In this document: piece after piece, positions 17,233 to 26,661 of the stretch
How positions within the stretch are numbered: the stretch's first letter is position 1
Layout: every line of letters starts with the position of its first letter
Assembly: GCA_958448165.1 (NCBI GenBank)
Contig: CAUDCW010000010.1
Coordinates: forward strand, 1 to 64,000
DNA length: 64,000 nt
Direction of reading: 5' to 3'
Source: an uncultured Oscillospiraceae bacterium
GTDB lineage: Bacteria; Bacillota; Clostridia; Oscillospirales; Acutalibacteraceae
Notes under the pieces: generated by a model
The model's database searches: none
The model's input: the letters and a program-made list of their open reading frames with translations, nothing else
Told to the model about the DNA's origin: nothing
Made by a program: the position numbers and the translations under genes

Positions 17233-17985
17233 ATGGAAGAAAACCGAAAAAACGACAACGATTTGATTGTGGGACGAAACTGCCTGAACGAGGCACTCAG
17301 AAACGGCAGGCCGATTGATAAGCTGTTTGTTGCAAGGGGTGCGTCCGGCTCGCTTTCGCCGCTTATAGCAAAGGCGAAAAAGAACGGTGCCGTTATAAAA
17401 GAGGTTGACACAAAAAAGCTTGATTATTTAAGCGGAGGAGCTGTGCACCAGGGGGTTGTTGCGTTTGCATCGGCAAAGGAGTACGTAAGCGTTGAGGATA
17501 TTCTGGATATTGCAAAGGAAAAGGGCGAGCCGCCTTTTATAATTATTCTTGACGAAATTGAGGACCCGCACAACCTCGGCGCGATAATACGAACAGCCGA
17601 ATGTACCGGTGTTCACGGTGTTATAATACCAAAGCGGCGCAGTGCAGGGCTAAGCTTTACTGCTGACAAGGCGTCTGCCGGTGCGCTTGAATATGTTCCC
17701 GTGGCAAGGGTTACAAATATTTCGCAGACTATTGATATGCTCAAAGAAAACGGCGTATGGGTTTACGGCGCCGATATGGACGGTCAGAGCTATTGCAAGG
17801 CGGATTTAAAAGGAGCCGCAGCTCTTGTTATCGGCAACGAGGGCAAGGGTATCGGCAGGCTTGTAAGAGAAAAATGCGATTGTATTCTTTCACTTCCGAT
17901 GTGCGGCAGGATTAATTCGCTCAACGCATCGGTTGCGGCAGGAGTTTTGATGTATGAATTTGCACGGCAAAGACAGGACTATTAA
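17233..17985 (+). CDS. rlmB: SpoU/TrmH-family RNA 2'-O-methyltransferase (RlmB-like), 250 aa
   Basis: ATG 17233 is 6 nt after GGAGG; the frame also has TTG at 17227. N-terminal substrate-binding domain starts IVGRNCLNEALRNGRPIDKLFVARG, then the SPOUT knot motifs: motif 1 PHNLGAIIRTAE, motif 2 ALVIGNEGKGI, motif 3 LPMCGRINSLNASVAAGVL. It uses SAM to methylate a ribose of rRNA, G2251 of 23S rRNA if it is RlmB. The specific target is inferred from length and the N-terminal domain. The next gene starts 20 nt downstream. Confidence 0.88.
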   Translation: MEENRKNDNDLIVGRNCLNEALRNGRPIDKLFVARGASGSLSPLIAKAKKNGAVIKEVDTKKLDYLSGGAVHQGVVAFASAKEYVSVEDILDIAKEKGEPPFIIILDEIEDPHNLGAIIRTAECTGVHGVIIPKRRSAGLSFTADKASAGALEYVPVARVTNISQTIDMLKENGVWVYGADMDGQSYCKADLKGAAALVIGNEGKGIGRLVREKCDCILSLPMCGRINSLNASVAAGVLMYEFARQRQDY

Positions 17986-18004
17986 CGCAGAAAGGGATGA
18001 TAAA

Positions 18005-21000
18005 ATGAGTCGGAAAAACGATGCGTCGAACAGAAAACACATAAGATTCGGCGAGGGTGAGTCAGACGATTTTCGTGAGGACTTTTATCAGCCGTCACAG
18101 CAGGACGAGGATGAAGAAACTATAGATATTTCAAGCTTCGGGCTTGGATATCAGTCACAGCAGCTTGAAGCTCAGAGCGACGAGGCAAAAAAGGTTGCTG
18201 AGCTTATGGCGAGCATAAGCGCCGAGAACACAGCCGCCAAGAGCGAAAAGGGCAAAAAAGAGAAAAAGAAGAAAGATAAAAAAATAAAAAAAGAAAAGAA
18301 GAACAGACACGGCTTCGGCATTTTTGAAGCCGACAAGGACGGCGAAAACGATGCCGTTCAGGACGGACAGACGGCGGATTTCAGTGATGAGAATATTGCT
18401 GATGAGGAATACACCGACGCACCTGTCGAATATATGCCTGAAGAACAGCCTGAGGATACATATTATGATGAATACTCAGATGGCGTTGACGTGACAGAGC
18501 CGGAGCCGATGGTTTCCGATGAGCCCGACGATGACTATCCGCTTGATGACGATGCTCTCGACGAGGAAGAATACGGCGAAGAGGATTATGATGAAATCGA
18601 GGCTGAATACGATTATGTAGATGAAACCGACGACGAACCCGAGTGTTATGATGAGGACATCGACAGCGAGGAAGACTCTGAATACGATGAACCCGATGGT
18701 GAGGATGACGGATATATAGAGGATAACGGTCAGGAGTCCGAAGCCGAGGAAGAGCAGGACAACGCCTGCGAGCCGCAGGAAGTAGAGCAAGAGGTTGACC
18801 GGCCGGAAAAAGCGGCAGGAAAGCGCGGCATTTTGCAGCGGCTGAAAGCGTTCTGGAACGGGCCGGAGGATTTTGAAGAAAAGTTCGGAGAGGACTTTGA
18901 CCCGTCGGTATTTGACGAGGAACAGCCGCAGCAGGATACGGAAGATTCCAAAATTGACGAGGAAGAAACCGAAGATGAAATGAACGAGCCTGCCGAAGAA
19001 GCCGCAGAGGACGAGGAACAGCCCGAAGAGGTATCCGAAGAGGAGGCTGATGAGGAAGCCGAGGCGACAGGCGAGGAAGAGGTCAAAAAACCGCACTCTT
19101 TATTTGATAAAATCAAGGCACTGTGGAACGGCGACGATATCAAGAACAAGAACTTTGATGAAGAAGTGACCGAAGAGGACATTCAGGCAGAGGTTGAAGC
19201 CGAAAGGTCCGAGTGGATTAAGTCAAGCGTAAAATATGACGATTTGTCCGAATATGCGCCCAAACAGCGGGATAAGGTGCAGGAGGAAGAAAAAGACTTT
19301 GATTATGACGCCGATTATAAGGTTGAGGGCAAGGGCGGAATTTTTTCATCGCTTTCAGACAGGGTTAAATCGTTTTTAAGACCGTCACTCGGTGCCGAAG
19401 AGGAGCTGCCGCAGGATGAGGAAGAAACGGAGATAGAGGAAGAAATCCTAACGGATGAAAACACCGACGAGGACGACCGTCCCGAGAAAATAAAGAAGAA
19501 TTCTCCGATTGAGCAGATTAAAAAGCTCTGGAACGAGGACGACAGCTATGCTGATGAGGACGATCCGGGCGATGAAGATGACGATGACGAGCCTATAGAC
19601 GCACAGTTCGTCGGTGAAGAAAAGCCGGTTATCACAAAGCCTGTGCTTACGGTTATCTCTCCGTCAAAGTATGATGGCAAAGATGATGATATATATGATG
19701 AAGAACAGGTTCAGGACGAAGAAGAAACGGTCGATGAAACAGCCGAAACGGACGGAGAAACCGTTGAACTGATTGATGACGAGCAGCCCGATGAACAAGC
19801 CGACTCCGAAAATGCACCGGAGGATAAGACTTCCGATGATTTTGACGATGAGGACGAAATTATTTCAGAGGGACCGGACAAGCCGATTGATGTTGTTGCT
19901 TCGTCAACACACAGAAAGGGCGGCTTGCTCGGCAGATTAAAGAGCTTCTGGAACGGCGGCAGCATTAAGAGCAAAGGCAAAAAAGATAAAGCAGCCGACG
20001 AGAAAGACATAAACGAAGAAGCTGAACAGCCTGAAATGGCAGAGCAGGCAACAAAACCGGAAGAAAAGCCGCAGGAAGCCGAAGAAAGAGCAGAGATTGA
20101 GGACAACGGCGAAGCTGTAAATGCGCCGAAAGAGATTGATGAAAAAGAAGAACAGGTTGTTGCGGCAGTCAGTGCACAGGAGGCGGCGGCTGAAATCAAG
20201 GCACAGCCTGCAACCTTTGACGAGGTTGCACAGAATGTTCAGATTGACAGCGTTGACGGACGTCAGGTTGTAAACGGCAAGGTTGTTCCGAAGTATGTTC
20301 ACGAGGATCTGGTTGAAAAAATCAGCCTTACAAACGAAAATCTTCCGTTTGTGGTTCGCCGTGAGTATGAGGAGTATATAAGACAGGCAAAATACAGACC
20401 GAACCTCGACAGCACGGACCGAGAGGTAAACTCCGAGGTTTCAAAAGCCGTCAGGGAAGAGATGAACAATCCCGAAAAGTCGGCTGAAAGACTGAGAGAA
20501 AAGAAGGACAGGGACGAGCAGGCAAAGAAGAGTGATGATGTTCAGGGCAAGCCGAATGAGCCAAAGCAGAACAGAAGATCAATCAAGGATCTTCTGTTCG
20601 GCGATATAGAGAACAGCGCAGATTTCTCTGAGTTCCGTGCACAGACCAACCTGAATCCGCAAAACGATCAGGTTATTGAGGATTACGACAAGCCGTCCGA
20701 TGCAAGAGCAATAAGAGCCGAGATAAATTACGATAACCGCAAGGTTTCGTTCCGCTGTATAACTCTTGCCGTGATTTTCCTTATCACGCTTGTATTTTAT
20801 ATTATTCAAAGATATTTCCCGACCGTGCTTACGCATAATATACCGAACGCCGATATAATGACCTGCCTTATAAGCCTTATTCTGCTTATCATCAGTGCGG
20901 TGCTTTGTCACAGCACCTTCATCGGCGGACTCAAACCGCTGATTGCGTTCAAGGGCAATTCCGACACGGCGGTTGCTGTTGCCGTTGTCGGCTGTCTGGC

Positions 21001-22408
21001 ACAGGGCGTTGTATCGTTCTTTGAGCCGCAGGCGTTTTTCAGCGGCGGAATGCATCTGTATGCGATTCTTGCAATTGCAGCGCTGTTGTTCAACAACCTC
21101 GGCAAGCTTTGCATCGTGCGCAGAATCAAGGATAATTTCAGGTTTGTTTCATCGCCGAACAGAAAATATGCCGCAAGAATATATGAGAATGAAGAAGTTT
21201 CACAGCAGATGATTGACAAAACAAATGCCGAAAAGCCGGTTGTTGCGCTGCAAAGCAGAACAAGATTTTTAAAGGGCTTCCTGAAATTCTCATATATGCC
21301 CGACCCGAGCGAACGTGCAGCGTCGTTTATGGCGCCGCTCACAACGGTTATAGCGGTGCTTGTGGCTATAATATGCGGTATTTCAAGCGGAACAGTCGGA
21401 AGTGCGGTTTCAGCCTTTTCGATTGTAGCCTGCATGGGAATCCCGATGTGCTCTCTGCTTGCCGTAAATATTCCGATGAGAAAGCTGTGTCAGGATTCGC
21501 TTAAAAACAGAGCAATGATAATCGGATATCCGGCGGTCAAGACCTTCTCCGAAACAAGAGCCGTTATGGTTGACAGCCGTGAGCTTTACCCGCGGGGCAA
21601 GGTTCAGCTTCTGAGTGTAAAGACCTTTAACACATATAATATTGACAAGGCGCTTCTCAACGCCGCGGCAGTAATGAAGATTGCAAACACACCTATGACG
21701 TATATGTTTGAGGACGTTATAAGCGAAAAAGGCGAGCAGCTGCCTGAGGTTGAAAGCGTTAAGTATGAAGATGGCAACGGACTTGTAAGCTGGGTCGGCG
21801 GCGAAAGACTGCTGCTTGGCAACCGTGAGCTGATGAAGAAATATTCGATAAATCTGCCGAGTGTTGATTTTGAGGAAAGCTCGGTTGAAAGCAGAAGCAA
21901 CTGCATAACATATCTTGCAAACGCAGGACAGCTTGTTGCAATGCTTGTGACGGACTATCAGGCTGACAAAAGGCTTGCCGCAGAGCTTAAGCGGCTTGAG
22001 AAAAACGGCGTTACCATTCTTATCAGAACGGCTGACCCGAACGTTTCTCAGCTTAAGGTCGCAAAGGATTTCGGCGTGTTTATCCGCAGCATTAAGATAC
22101 TGCCAACAACGCTCGGAAACATCTGCAAGGACGAGATGTCCAGGCGTGAGGAAAGCTCAAGGGCGTTTATCTCTACCGAGGGCAAGCTACATTCGCTTGC
22201 AAGGGCGATAAGCGGCTGTATAAAGATAAGGGACAATATTATGATAGCAATAGTGATACAGGTTATTGCTGTCGCCCTGGGCGTCCTGATTGCGGCGGCT
22301 GTGTCCGTGTTCTCGGGGCTTAACGGACTGCACGGACTGGATTTGCTGCTTTATGTTATATTCTGGGCAGCGGCTTCAATCATAGCTCCGCTGATACAAA
22401 AAGCTTAG
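18005..22408 (+). CDS. giant acidic membrane protein with degenerate P-type ATPase C-terminus, 1467 aa
   Basis: ATG 18005 follows AAAGGGATG. Residues 1-900 are soluble, low complexity and strongly acidic (Asp/Glu/Gln), with a Lys-rich patch near 82-105 and five copies of a short LxxxxKxxWN-type motif at about 275, 365, 447, 500 and 639. About eight membrane helices follow (about 919-1155 and 1406-1464). The cytoplasmic region 1160-1400 resembles the P and N domains of P1B ATPases (GERLLLGNRELM, 1265-1278). The phosphorylation motif DKTGTLT is replaced by VDSRELYPRGKV (Asp1190), TGD by ADPN, and the hinge GDGxND is absent, so transport activity is unlikely. Function unknown; between rlmB and rpe, probably co-transcribed. 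Confidence 0.85.
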   Translation: MSRKNDASNRKHIRFGEGESDDFREDFYQPSQQDEDEETIDISSFGLGYQSQQLEAQSDEAKKVAELMASISAENTAAKSEKGKKEKKKKDKKIKKEKKNRHGFGIFEADKDGENDAVQDGQTADFSDENIADEEYTDAPVEYMPEEQPEDTYYDEYSDGVDVTEPEPMVSDEPDDDYPLDDDALDEEEYGEEDYDEIEAEYDYVDETDDEPECYDEDIDSEEDSEYDEPDGEDDGYIEDNGQESEAEEEQDNACEPQEVEQEVDRPEKAAGKRGILQRLKAFWNGPEDFEEKFGEDFDPSVFDEEQPQQDTEDSKIDEEETEDEMNEPAEEAAEDEEQPEEVSEEEADEEAEATGEEEVKKPHSLFDKIKALWNGDDIKNKNFDEEVTEEDIQAEVEAERSEWIKSSVKYDDLSEYAPKQRDKVQEEEKDFDYDADYKVEGKGGIFSSLSDRVKSFLRPSLGAEEELPQDEEETEIEEEILTDENTDEDDRPEKIKKNSPIEQIKKLWNEDDSYADEDDPGDEDDDDEPIDAQFVGEEKPVITKPVLTVISPSKYDGKDDDIYDEEQVQDEEETVDETAETDGETVELIDDEQPDEQADSENAPEDKTSDDFDDEDEIISEGPDKPIDVVASSTHRKGGLLGRLKSFWNGGSIKSKGKKDKAADEKDINEEAEQPEMAEQATKPEEKPQEAEERAEIEDNGEAVNAPKEIDEKEEQVVAAVSAQEAAAEIKAQPATFDEVAQNVQIDSVDGRQVVNGKVVPKYVHEDLVEKISLTNENLPFVVRREYEEYIRQAKYRPNLDSTDREVNSEVSKAVREEMNNPEKSAERLREKKDRDEQAKKSDDVQGKPNEPKQNRRSIKDLLFGDIENSADFSEFRAQTNLNPQNDQVIEDYDKPSDARAIRAEINYDNRKVSFRCITLAVIFLITLVFYIIQRYFPTVLTHNIPNADIMTCLISLILLIISAVLCHSTFIGGLKPLIAFKGNSDTAVAVAVVGCLAQGVVSFFEPQAFFSGGMHLYAILAIAALLFNNLGKLCIVRRIKDNFRFVSSPNRKYAARIYENEEVSQQMIDKTNAEKPVVALQSRTRFLKGFLKFSYMPDPSERAASFMAPLTTVIAVLVAIICGISSGTVGSAVSAFSIVACMGIPMCSLLAVNIPMRKLCQDSLKNRAMIIGYPAVKTFSETRAVMVDSRELYPRGKVQLLSVKTFNTYNIDKALLNAAAVMKIANTPMTYMFEDVISEKGEQLPEVESVKYEDGNGLVSWVGGERLLLGNRELMKKYSINLPSVDFEESSVESRSNCITYLANAGQLVAMLVTDYQADKRLAAELKRLEKNGVTILIRTADPNVSQLKVAKDFGVFIRSIKILPTTLGNICKDEMSRREESSRAFISTEGKLHSLARAISGCIKIRDNIMIAIVIQVIAVALGVLIAAAVSVFSGLNGLHGLDLLLYVIFWAAASIIAPLIQKA

Positions 22409-22427
22409 TTTTGAAAGGATGATTATG

Positions 22428-23078
22428 ATGAAAATTGCGCCGTCAATTTTGTCGTGTGATTTTTCGGTGATGGGTGAGGAAACGAAGAGAATGGAAGACG
22501 CAGGTGCGGACTATATTCATCTTGATGTTATGGACGGTCATTTTGTCCCGAACATAACCTTCGGAGCTCCTGTTATTAAGGCGATAAGACCATATTCGAC
22601 CCTTCCGTTTGACGTGCATCTTATGATAGACCACCCGTATGATTATATAGATGATTTTGCAGACGCAGGTGCGGATATAATCACCTTTCACGTTGAAAGT
22701 AAGTCTGACATACGCTCAACAATAGCAAAAATTAAGGAAAAGGGCATAAAGCCCGGCCTTGTTATCAAGCCGAAAACACCGGCAAGCGCAGTGTTCCCGT
22801 ACCTTAAAGATATTTTTATGGTGCTTGTGATGACCGTTGAGCCGGGCTTTGGCGGACAGTCGTTTATGGAGGATATGCTCCCGAAGCTTCGTGAGATAAG
22901 AGCCGAGGCAGAAAGACAGGGTGCAGACATACTGCTTGAGCTTGACGGCGGCATAAACGACAAAACAATAGCCAAGGCGGCGACGGCCGGCGGCGATGTT
23001 TGTGTGTCGGGCACAGGTGTGTTCAAAGCGCCGGATGCGAAGCAGGCGATAGAAACTCTGAAAGCCTTGTGTGAATAA
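22428..23078 (+). CDS. rpe: ribulose-phosphate 3-epimerase, 216 aa
   Basis: The enzyme interconverts ribulose 5-phosphate and xylulose 5-phosphate in the pentose phosphate pathway. TIM-barrel signatures: MKIAPSILSCDFS, HLDVMDGHFVPNITFG (metal His/Asp), HLMI at the phosphate side, VMTVEPGFGGQSF and LELDGGIN. ATG 22428 is chosen from three close ATGs because AAAGGA is 8 nt upstream and the product begins like its relatives. It follows the giant gene by 19 nt. A strong terminator shared with the convergent gene follows. Confidence 0.95.
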   Translation: MKIAPSILSCDFSVMGEETKRMEDAGADYIHLDVMDGHFVPNITFGAPVIKAIRPYSTLPFDVHLMIDHPYDYIDDFADAGADIITFHVESKSDIRSTIAKIKEKGIKPGLVIKPKTPASAVFPYLKDIFMVLVMTVEPGFGGQSFMEDMLPKLREIRAEAERQGADILLELDGGINDKTIAKAATAGGDVCVSGTGVFKAPDAKQAIETLKALCE

Positions 23079-23081
23079 ACG

Positions 23082-23111
23082 AACGCCCGATGCATAGGTG
23101 CATCGGGCGTT
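23082..23111. terminator. bidirectional terminator between rpe and the mecA-like gene
   Basis: AACGCCCGATGCA/TGCATCGGGCGTT perfect stem with loop TAGG; AAAGTTTT on the plus side. Convergent genes on both sides. Confidence 0.85.
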
Positions 23112-23117
23112 AAAGTT

Positions 23118-23699
23118 TTATGATTTTACCGCAAAGATGCCGCCAATTTTCATAACTGGAAAGCCGGAGGCAAGCTTTGTGCCGTGTTCGCGCGCAAGAG
23201 AGATTTTTATTTCGTTTTTGCTCACCTCACTGCTGTATTCCGAAATCAGTCCCAGCGCACGGTGCGAGGCTTTGACGTCAGGCTTGATAATCAGGCTGTA
23301 GCTTCGGTCGGTGCGATAAACCTCACCGTGTAAAAAGCGAAAACCGTTTTTATACAGCTGCACCATACAGTCGGTGAAATTGTCGGCGCAATCAAACGAA
23401 AGCATTATTTCGTCGCTGTCCTTTTTCAAGCGGTATCTTTTGCGCCCCTCGCGGTACTTGGGCATTATGCTGATAAGCAGAATGCAGCCGCCGAAGCGCT
23501 CGATAGCCTCGACAAACAGAGCCTTGTTTTTCAGGGATATCGCAATTCTTTCTCTGGCAAGTGCAACAAGTCTTTTTAACACCTTCTGAAAAACCTCGTC
23601 TTCAAGGCGTATGCTTTTATAATCAAGCGCAAAGGCGCTCATATCCTTTTTTGAAAGCGTTATTACAAGGCGTGATGCGCTCAGCGGCTCAATTGTCAT
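23118..23699 (-). CDS. MecA-like adaptor protein, 193 aa
   Basis: N-terminal residues IEPLSASRLVITLSKKDMSAFALDY match the opening strand-helix of MecA, which binds unfolded or specific substrates. The C-terminal half (GGCILLISIMPKY, LSFDCADNFTDCMVQLY, GEVYRTDRSYSLIIKP) fits the ClpC-binding domain with its alternating strands. MecA delivers proteins to ClpCP and represses competence in Bacillus; the targets in this organism are unknown. Start behind GGGAGGTACCGT. Family assignment is by pattern and fairly confident, but the sequence is divergent. Confidence 0.7.
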   Translation of the reverse strand: MTIEPLSASRLVITLSKKDMSAFALDYKSIRLEDEVFQKVLKRLVALARERIAISLKNKALFVEAIERFGGCILLISIMPKYREGRKRYRLKKDSDEIMLSFDCADNFTDCMVQLYKNGFRFLHGEVYRTDRSYSLIIKPDVKASHRALGLISEYSSEVSKNEIKISLAREHGTKLASGFPVMKIGGIFAVKS

Positions 23700-23805
23700 A
23701 CGGTACCTCCCGATACCCTAAAGGTGTTCTTGCTATTATAATATTAGCAAATGCGAAAATGTGCAATAAAGTTTTACTGGAAGTAAAAAATAACCTTATA
23801 ATTTA

Positions 23806-23985
23806 GTTTTGAGTTATTAGTTTAGAGTTAAATGGACAAAAAATGTGAAACGAGGTTGTAGGGAACGGTCACGACCGTTTTGGCTCGCGCTGCTGAATGT
23901 TGTTATACGCTTCGCAGTGAAGAGCTTCGAGCATTGAGGTGTTCATAAAAAGTCTAAACCCAACGACTCAAAACTCTAAACTAAA
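23806..23985. repeat. repeat family B half-copy with simple tracts
   Basis: GAGTTATTAGTTTAGAG tract, then the left half of family B (GTAGGGAACGGTCACGACCG at about 23858-23877, no right end), then AACTCTAAACTAAATAA. This is all that I see in the gap 23700-24049 apart from the ribosome binding site of the next gene. Confidence 0.65.
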
Positions 23986-24049
23986 TAATCACTTAGCTTT
24001 CTAAATGGGATAACCATATAACCTAATAATTATAAACGGAGTTGATACA

Positions 24050-24850
24050 ATGAAGATTATAGACTTTCACACCCACACATTCCCCGAAAAATTAGCGCAC
24101 GGCGCAATAGCTTCGCTTGAAAAATCAAGCAGCACAAAAGCAAGTCTTGACGGCACAAATGCGGCTCTCTTATCCTCGATGAAAAAATACGGCATAGAAA
24201 AGAGTGTTTTAATGCCGATAGCCGTTAAGCCGGGCAACAGCCACACCATCAACACCTGCGCCATTGAGAACAATAAAATTCCCGGTTTTGTGTCGTTCGG
24301 CTCGGTTCATCCGCTTGAAGAAAACTATATTGAGGAGCTTGAGCGAATAAAAAAGGCAGGACTTCCGGGCATAAAGCTGCACCCCGATTTTCAGAAAGTG
24401 TTTATTGACGACCCCGAAACAGTCGCCGTTATGCGTGCCGCCGCAGATATGGGACTTTTAATTACAATCCACAGCGGAATGGACGTTTCTTTTCCCGAAC
24501 TGCACCGCAGTACGCCGAAGCGGCTTGCCTCGGTTCTGCCGCAGCTTAAGGGAGCAAAGATAATCTGCGCTCATTCGGGCGGCTACCGCTACAACGACGA
24601 TGTGATTGAACTGCTTGTGGGACACGAGGAGATATATATTGACACAAGCTATTCGATCGGTCAGCCGCAGATGGATACACAGAAGCTTATCAGAATATAT
24701 AAGGAAATTGACCCGACGCATATCCTGTTCGGGACTGATTCGCCGTGGGAGGATCAGCAGCAATCAATTGATAAGGTTATGGCACTACCGCTTGAAGATG
24801 AATTAAAGGAAAAAATAATGTATAAAAACGCAGAAACTCTTTTAAAATAA
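24050..24850 (+). CDS. amidohydrolase-family metal-dependent hydrolase, 266 aa
   Basis: Amidohydrolase_2-type TIM barrel. Metal ligands: DFHTHTFPE at the N-terminus, a lysine/histidine strand GIKLHPDF, IHSG, CAHSGG and LFGTDSPW near the C-terminus, with the last Asp as catalytic base. The length is typical of small TIM-barrel hydrolases or decarboxylases in this group; the substrate cannot be told. RBS CGGAG. The gene is 58 nt upstream of a GH13 glucosidase and may share its transcript. Confidence 0.85.
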   Translation: MKIIDFHTHTFPEKLAHGAIASLEKSSSTKASLDGTNAALLSSMKKYGIEKSVLMPIAVKPGNSHTINTCAIENNKIPGFVSFGSVHPLEENYIEELERIKKAGLPGIKLHPDFQKVFIDDPETVAVMRAAADMGLLITIHSGMDVSFPELHRSTPKRLASVLPQLKGAKIICAHSGGYRYNDDVIELLVGHEEIYIDTSYSIGQPQMDTQKLIRIYKEIDPTHILFGTDSPWEDQQQSIDKVMALPLEDELKEKIMYKNAETLLK

Positions 24851-24908
24851 TCGTGAATATGGTACAATAACGATATGCCGAAAGCAGAATAAAAAGGAGG
24901 AATTTAAA

Positions 24909-26459
24909 ATGCCGCAGTGGCTTAAAAATGCAATTTTTTATGAAATTTATCCGCAGTCATTCTATGACTCTAACGGTGACGGCATAGGCGATATTCAGGG
25001 AATTATACAGAAGCTCGATTATGTAAAGGGTCTTGGCTGTAATGCAATATGGCTCAACCCCGTTTATGATTCGCCGTTTATGGACGCAGGCTACGATGTG
25101 CGTGATTACAAGAAGGTTGCGCCGAGATACGGCACAAATGAAGATTTGGTGGAGCTTTTCAATGTTGCCCATTCAAAGGGAATAAAAATTCTTCTTGACC
25201 TTGTTCCGGGTCACACATCAGACACCTGCGAGTGGTTTGTTGAGAGCAAAAAGCATCAGAGAAACGAATACTCAAACCGATATATATGGACGGACAGCGT
25301 GTGGGAAGCACCGCCGCAGTACAGGCTTATGTGCGGCATAAGCGAGCGTGACGGAAATTACCTCGTCAATTATTTCAGCTCACAGCCGGCGCTGAACTAC
25401 GGCTTTGCAAATGTCACCCACCCTGCGTGGCAGCTGCCGACAGACCATCCGGACTGCCAAAGGACGGTTGAAGCGATAAAGGATATTATGCGCTTCTGGC
25501 TTGATAAGGGCTGTGACGGCTTCCGTGTTGATATGGCAGACAGCCTTGTCAAGAATGATGACGACAAACGCCCGACAGCAAAAATCTGGAAAGGCATAAG
25601 AGAGATGCTCGACCGTGACTATCCCGAGGCGGCTCTTGTGTCGGAGTGGTGCAACCCCGAAAGAGCCATCAATGACGGTGGCTTCCACTGCGATTTCTAC
25701 CTCGACCACAGGGGCAACGGCTACTCGACAATGTTCCGCTATATGAATTACGAAACAGGCAAGGACGAGAGCTACTACTGCAAGGACGGCAACGGCGATA
25801 TAACGGTGTTTACAGAAGAATACACAAAATCGCTCGAACAAACGCAGGGCAACGGCTACATCAGCTTTATCACCGGCAACCACGATGTTCCGAGAATGAC
25901 AAAAACTCTCGATAACCGTGCTATCCGCTTGGCTTATGCAACGATTCTGACAATGCCGGGTGTGCCGTTTATCTATTACGGCGATGAAATCGGTATGAGA
26001 TATATCGAGAATTTGCCGAGCAAGGAGGGCGGCTTCAGCCGAACAGGCTCCAGAACACCGATGCAGTGGAACAGCGGCAAGAACCTCGGATTTTCTACTG
26101 CCGACAGCGACAGGCTTTATCTGCCGGTTGACGAAAGCGCAGATGCACCGACTGTTGAAAATCAGACGGGCAAAAAGGACTCAATTTTTGAAACCGTAAA
26201 GACTGTTATAGGCTTAAGACGTGAAAACGAGGATCTGGGCAATGACGGCACATTTGAGGTGATATACGCCGAAAAGGGCAAGTACCCGTTTATCTACATG
26301 AGAGGTGCGTTTGTTATTGCCGTAAACCCGAAGGGCGAGCAGACCGAAACGGCTTTTGATTACAGCGGCGAAAAGGTTTTTGAAATCGGCGATACGGCGA
26401 TTACGGACGGCAGAATAAAGCTCGGCGAGCAATCAATGGTGATTCTGAAAATCTCCTGA
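24909..26459 (+). CDS. GH13 alpha-glucosidase/amylase-type enzyme, 516 aa
   Basis: Catalytic barrel of family GH13, no signal peptide, so intracellular. Region I is DLVPGHTSD, region II GFRVDMAD with nucleophile Asp208, region III SEW with acid/base Glu246, region IV GNHDVPRM with Asp326. A C-terminal beta domain ends at 516. Such enzymes cleave alpha-glucosides or trehalulose-type or malto-oligosaccharides after uptake. RBS AAAAGGAGG. Region I has Gly-His instead of the more common Asn-His (DLVPGH), a variant that also occurs in glucosidases. Specificity is not predictable by eye. Confidence 0.88.
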   Translation: MPQWLKNAIFYEIYPQSFYDSNGDGIGDIQGIIQKLDYVKGLGCNAIWLNPVYDSPFMDAGYDVRDYKKVAPRYGTNEDLVELFNVAHSKGIKILLDLVPGHTSDTCEWFVESKKHQRNEYSNRYIWTDSVWEAPPQYRLMCGISERDGNYLVNYFSSQPALNYGFANVTHPAWQLPTDHPDCQRTVEAIKDIMRFWLDKGCDGFRVDMADSLVKNDDDKRPTAKIWKGIREMLDRDYPEAALVSEWCNPERAINDGGFHCDFYLDHRGNGYSTMFRYMNYETGKDESYYCKDGNGDITVFTEEYTKSLEQTQGNGYISFITGNHDVPRMTKTLDNRAIRLAYATILTMPGVPFIYYGDEIGMRYIENLPSKEGGFSRTGSRTPMQWNSGKNLGFSTADSDRLYLPVDESADAPTVENQTGKKDSIFETVKTVIGLRRENEDLGNDGTFEVIYAEKGKYPFIYMRGAFVIAVNPKGEQTETAFDYSGEKVFEIGDTAITDGRIKLGEQSMVILKIS

Positions 26460-26473
26460 TTTTTCAAATAATT

Positions 26474-26496
26474 AGGGCGCACCGGGTGTGCGCCCT
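26474..26496 (+). terminator. hairpin after the GH13 gene
   Basis: AGGGCGCAC/GTGCGCCCT perfect stem, loop CGG, 14 bp after the stop. The T-run is weak. Confidence 0.6.
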
Positions 26497-26522
26497 ATCC
26501 AAAAATTATTTGTGTCTTAATC

Positions 26523-26551
26523 TTGATTTTTTATATTGGTTATGATACAAT
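26523..26551 (+). promoter_or_regulatory. promoter of tRNA-Leu
   Basis: TTGATT (26523-26528), 17 bp, TACAAT (26546-26551), 18 bp before the tRNA. Confidence 0.6.
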
Positions 26552-26568
26552 AGCTTTTGTAAAATTCC

Positions 26569-26656
26569 GCCGGTGTGGTGGAATAGGCAGACACAAGGGA
26601 CTTAAAATCCCTCGGACGAATAATCCGTACCGGTTCAAGTCCGGTCACCGGCACCA
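26569..26656 (+). tRNA. tRNA-Leu (anticodon UAA), CCA encoded
   Basis: GCCGGTG/CACCGGC acceptor stem, anticodon loop CTTAAAA with TAA, class II variable arm (CGGACGAATAATCCG), T-arm with GGTTCAAGTCC, discriminator A and encoded CCA. The 3' half from 26599 also forms the left attachment site of the integrative element, whose insertion restores an intact gene. Confidence 0.95.
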
Positions 26657-26661
26657 AAAAA
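26599..26661 (+). other. attL: left end direct repeat of the integrative element (63 bp)
   Basis: The sequence from the anticodon region of tRNA-Leu through CCA plus six A is identical to 36474-36536. It is next to the integrase gene, typical for tRNA-integrating elements. Confidence 0.93.

Noticed and set aside
18476..20302. Several minus-strand frames opposite the acidic protein
   Set aside because: They are Ser/Leu-rich reflections of GAA/GAC-rich codons in the real gene.
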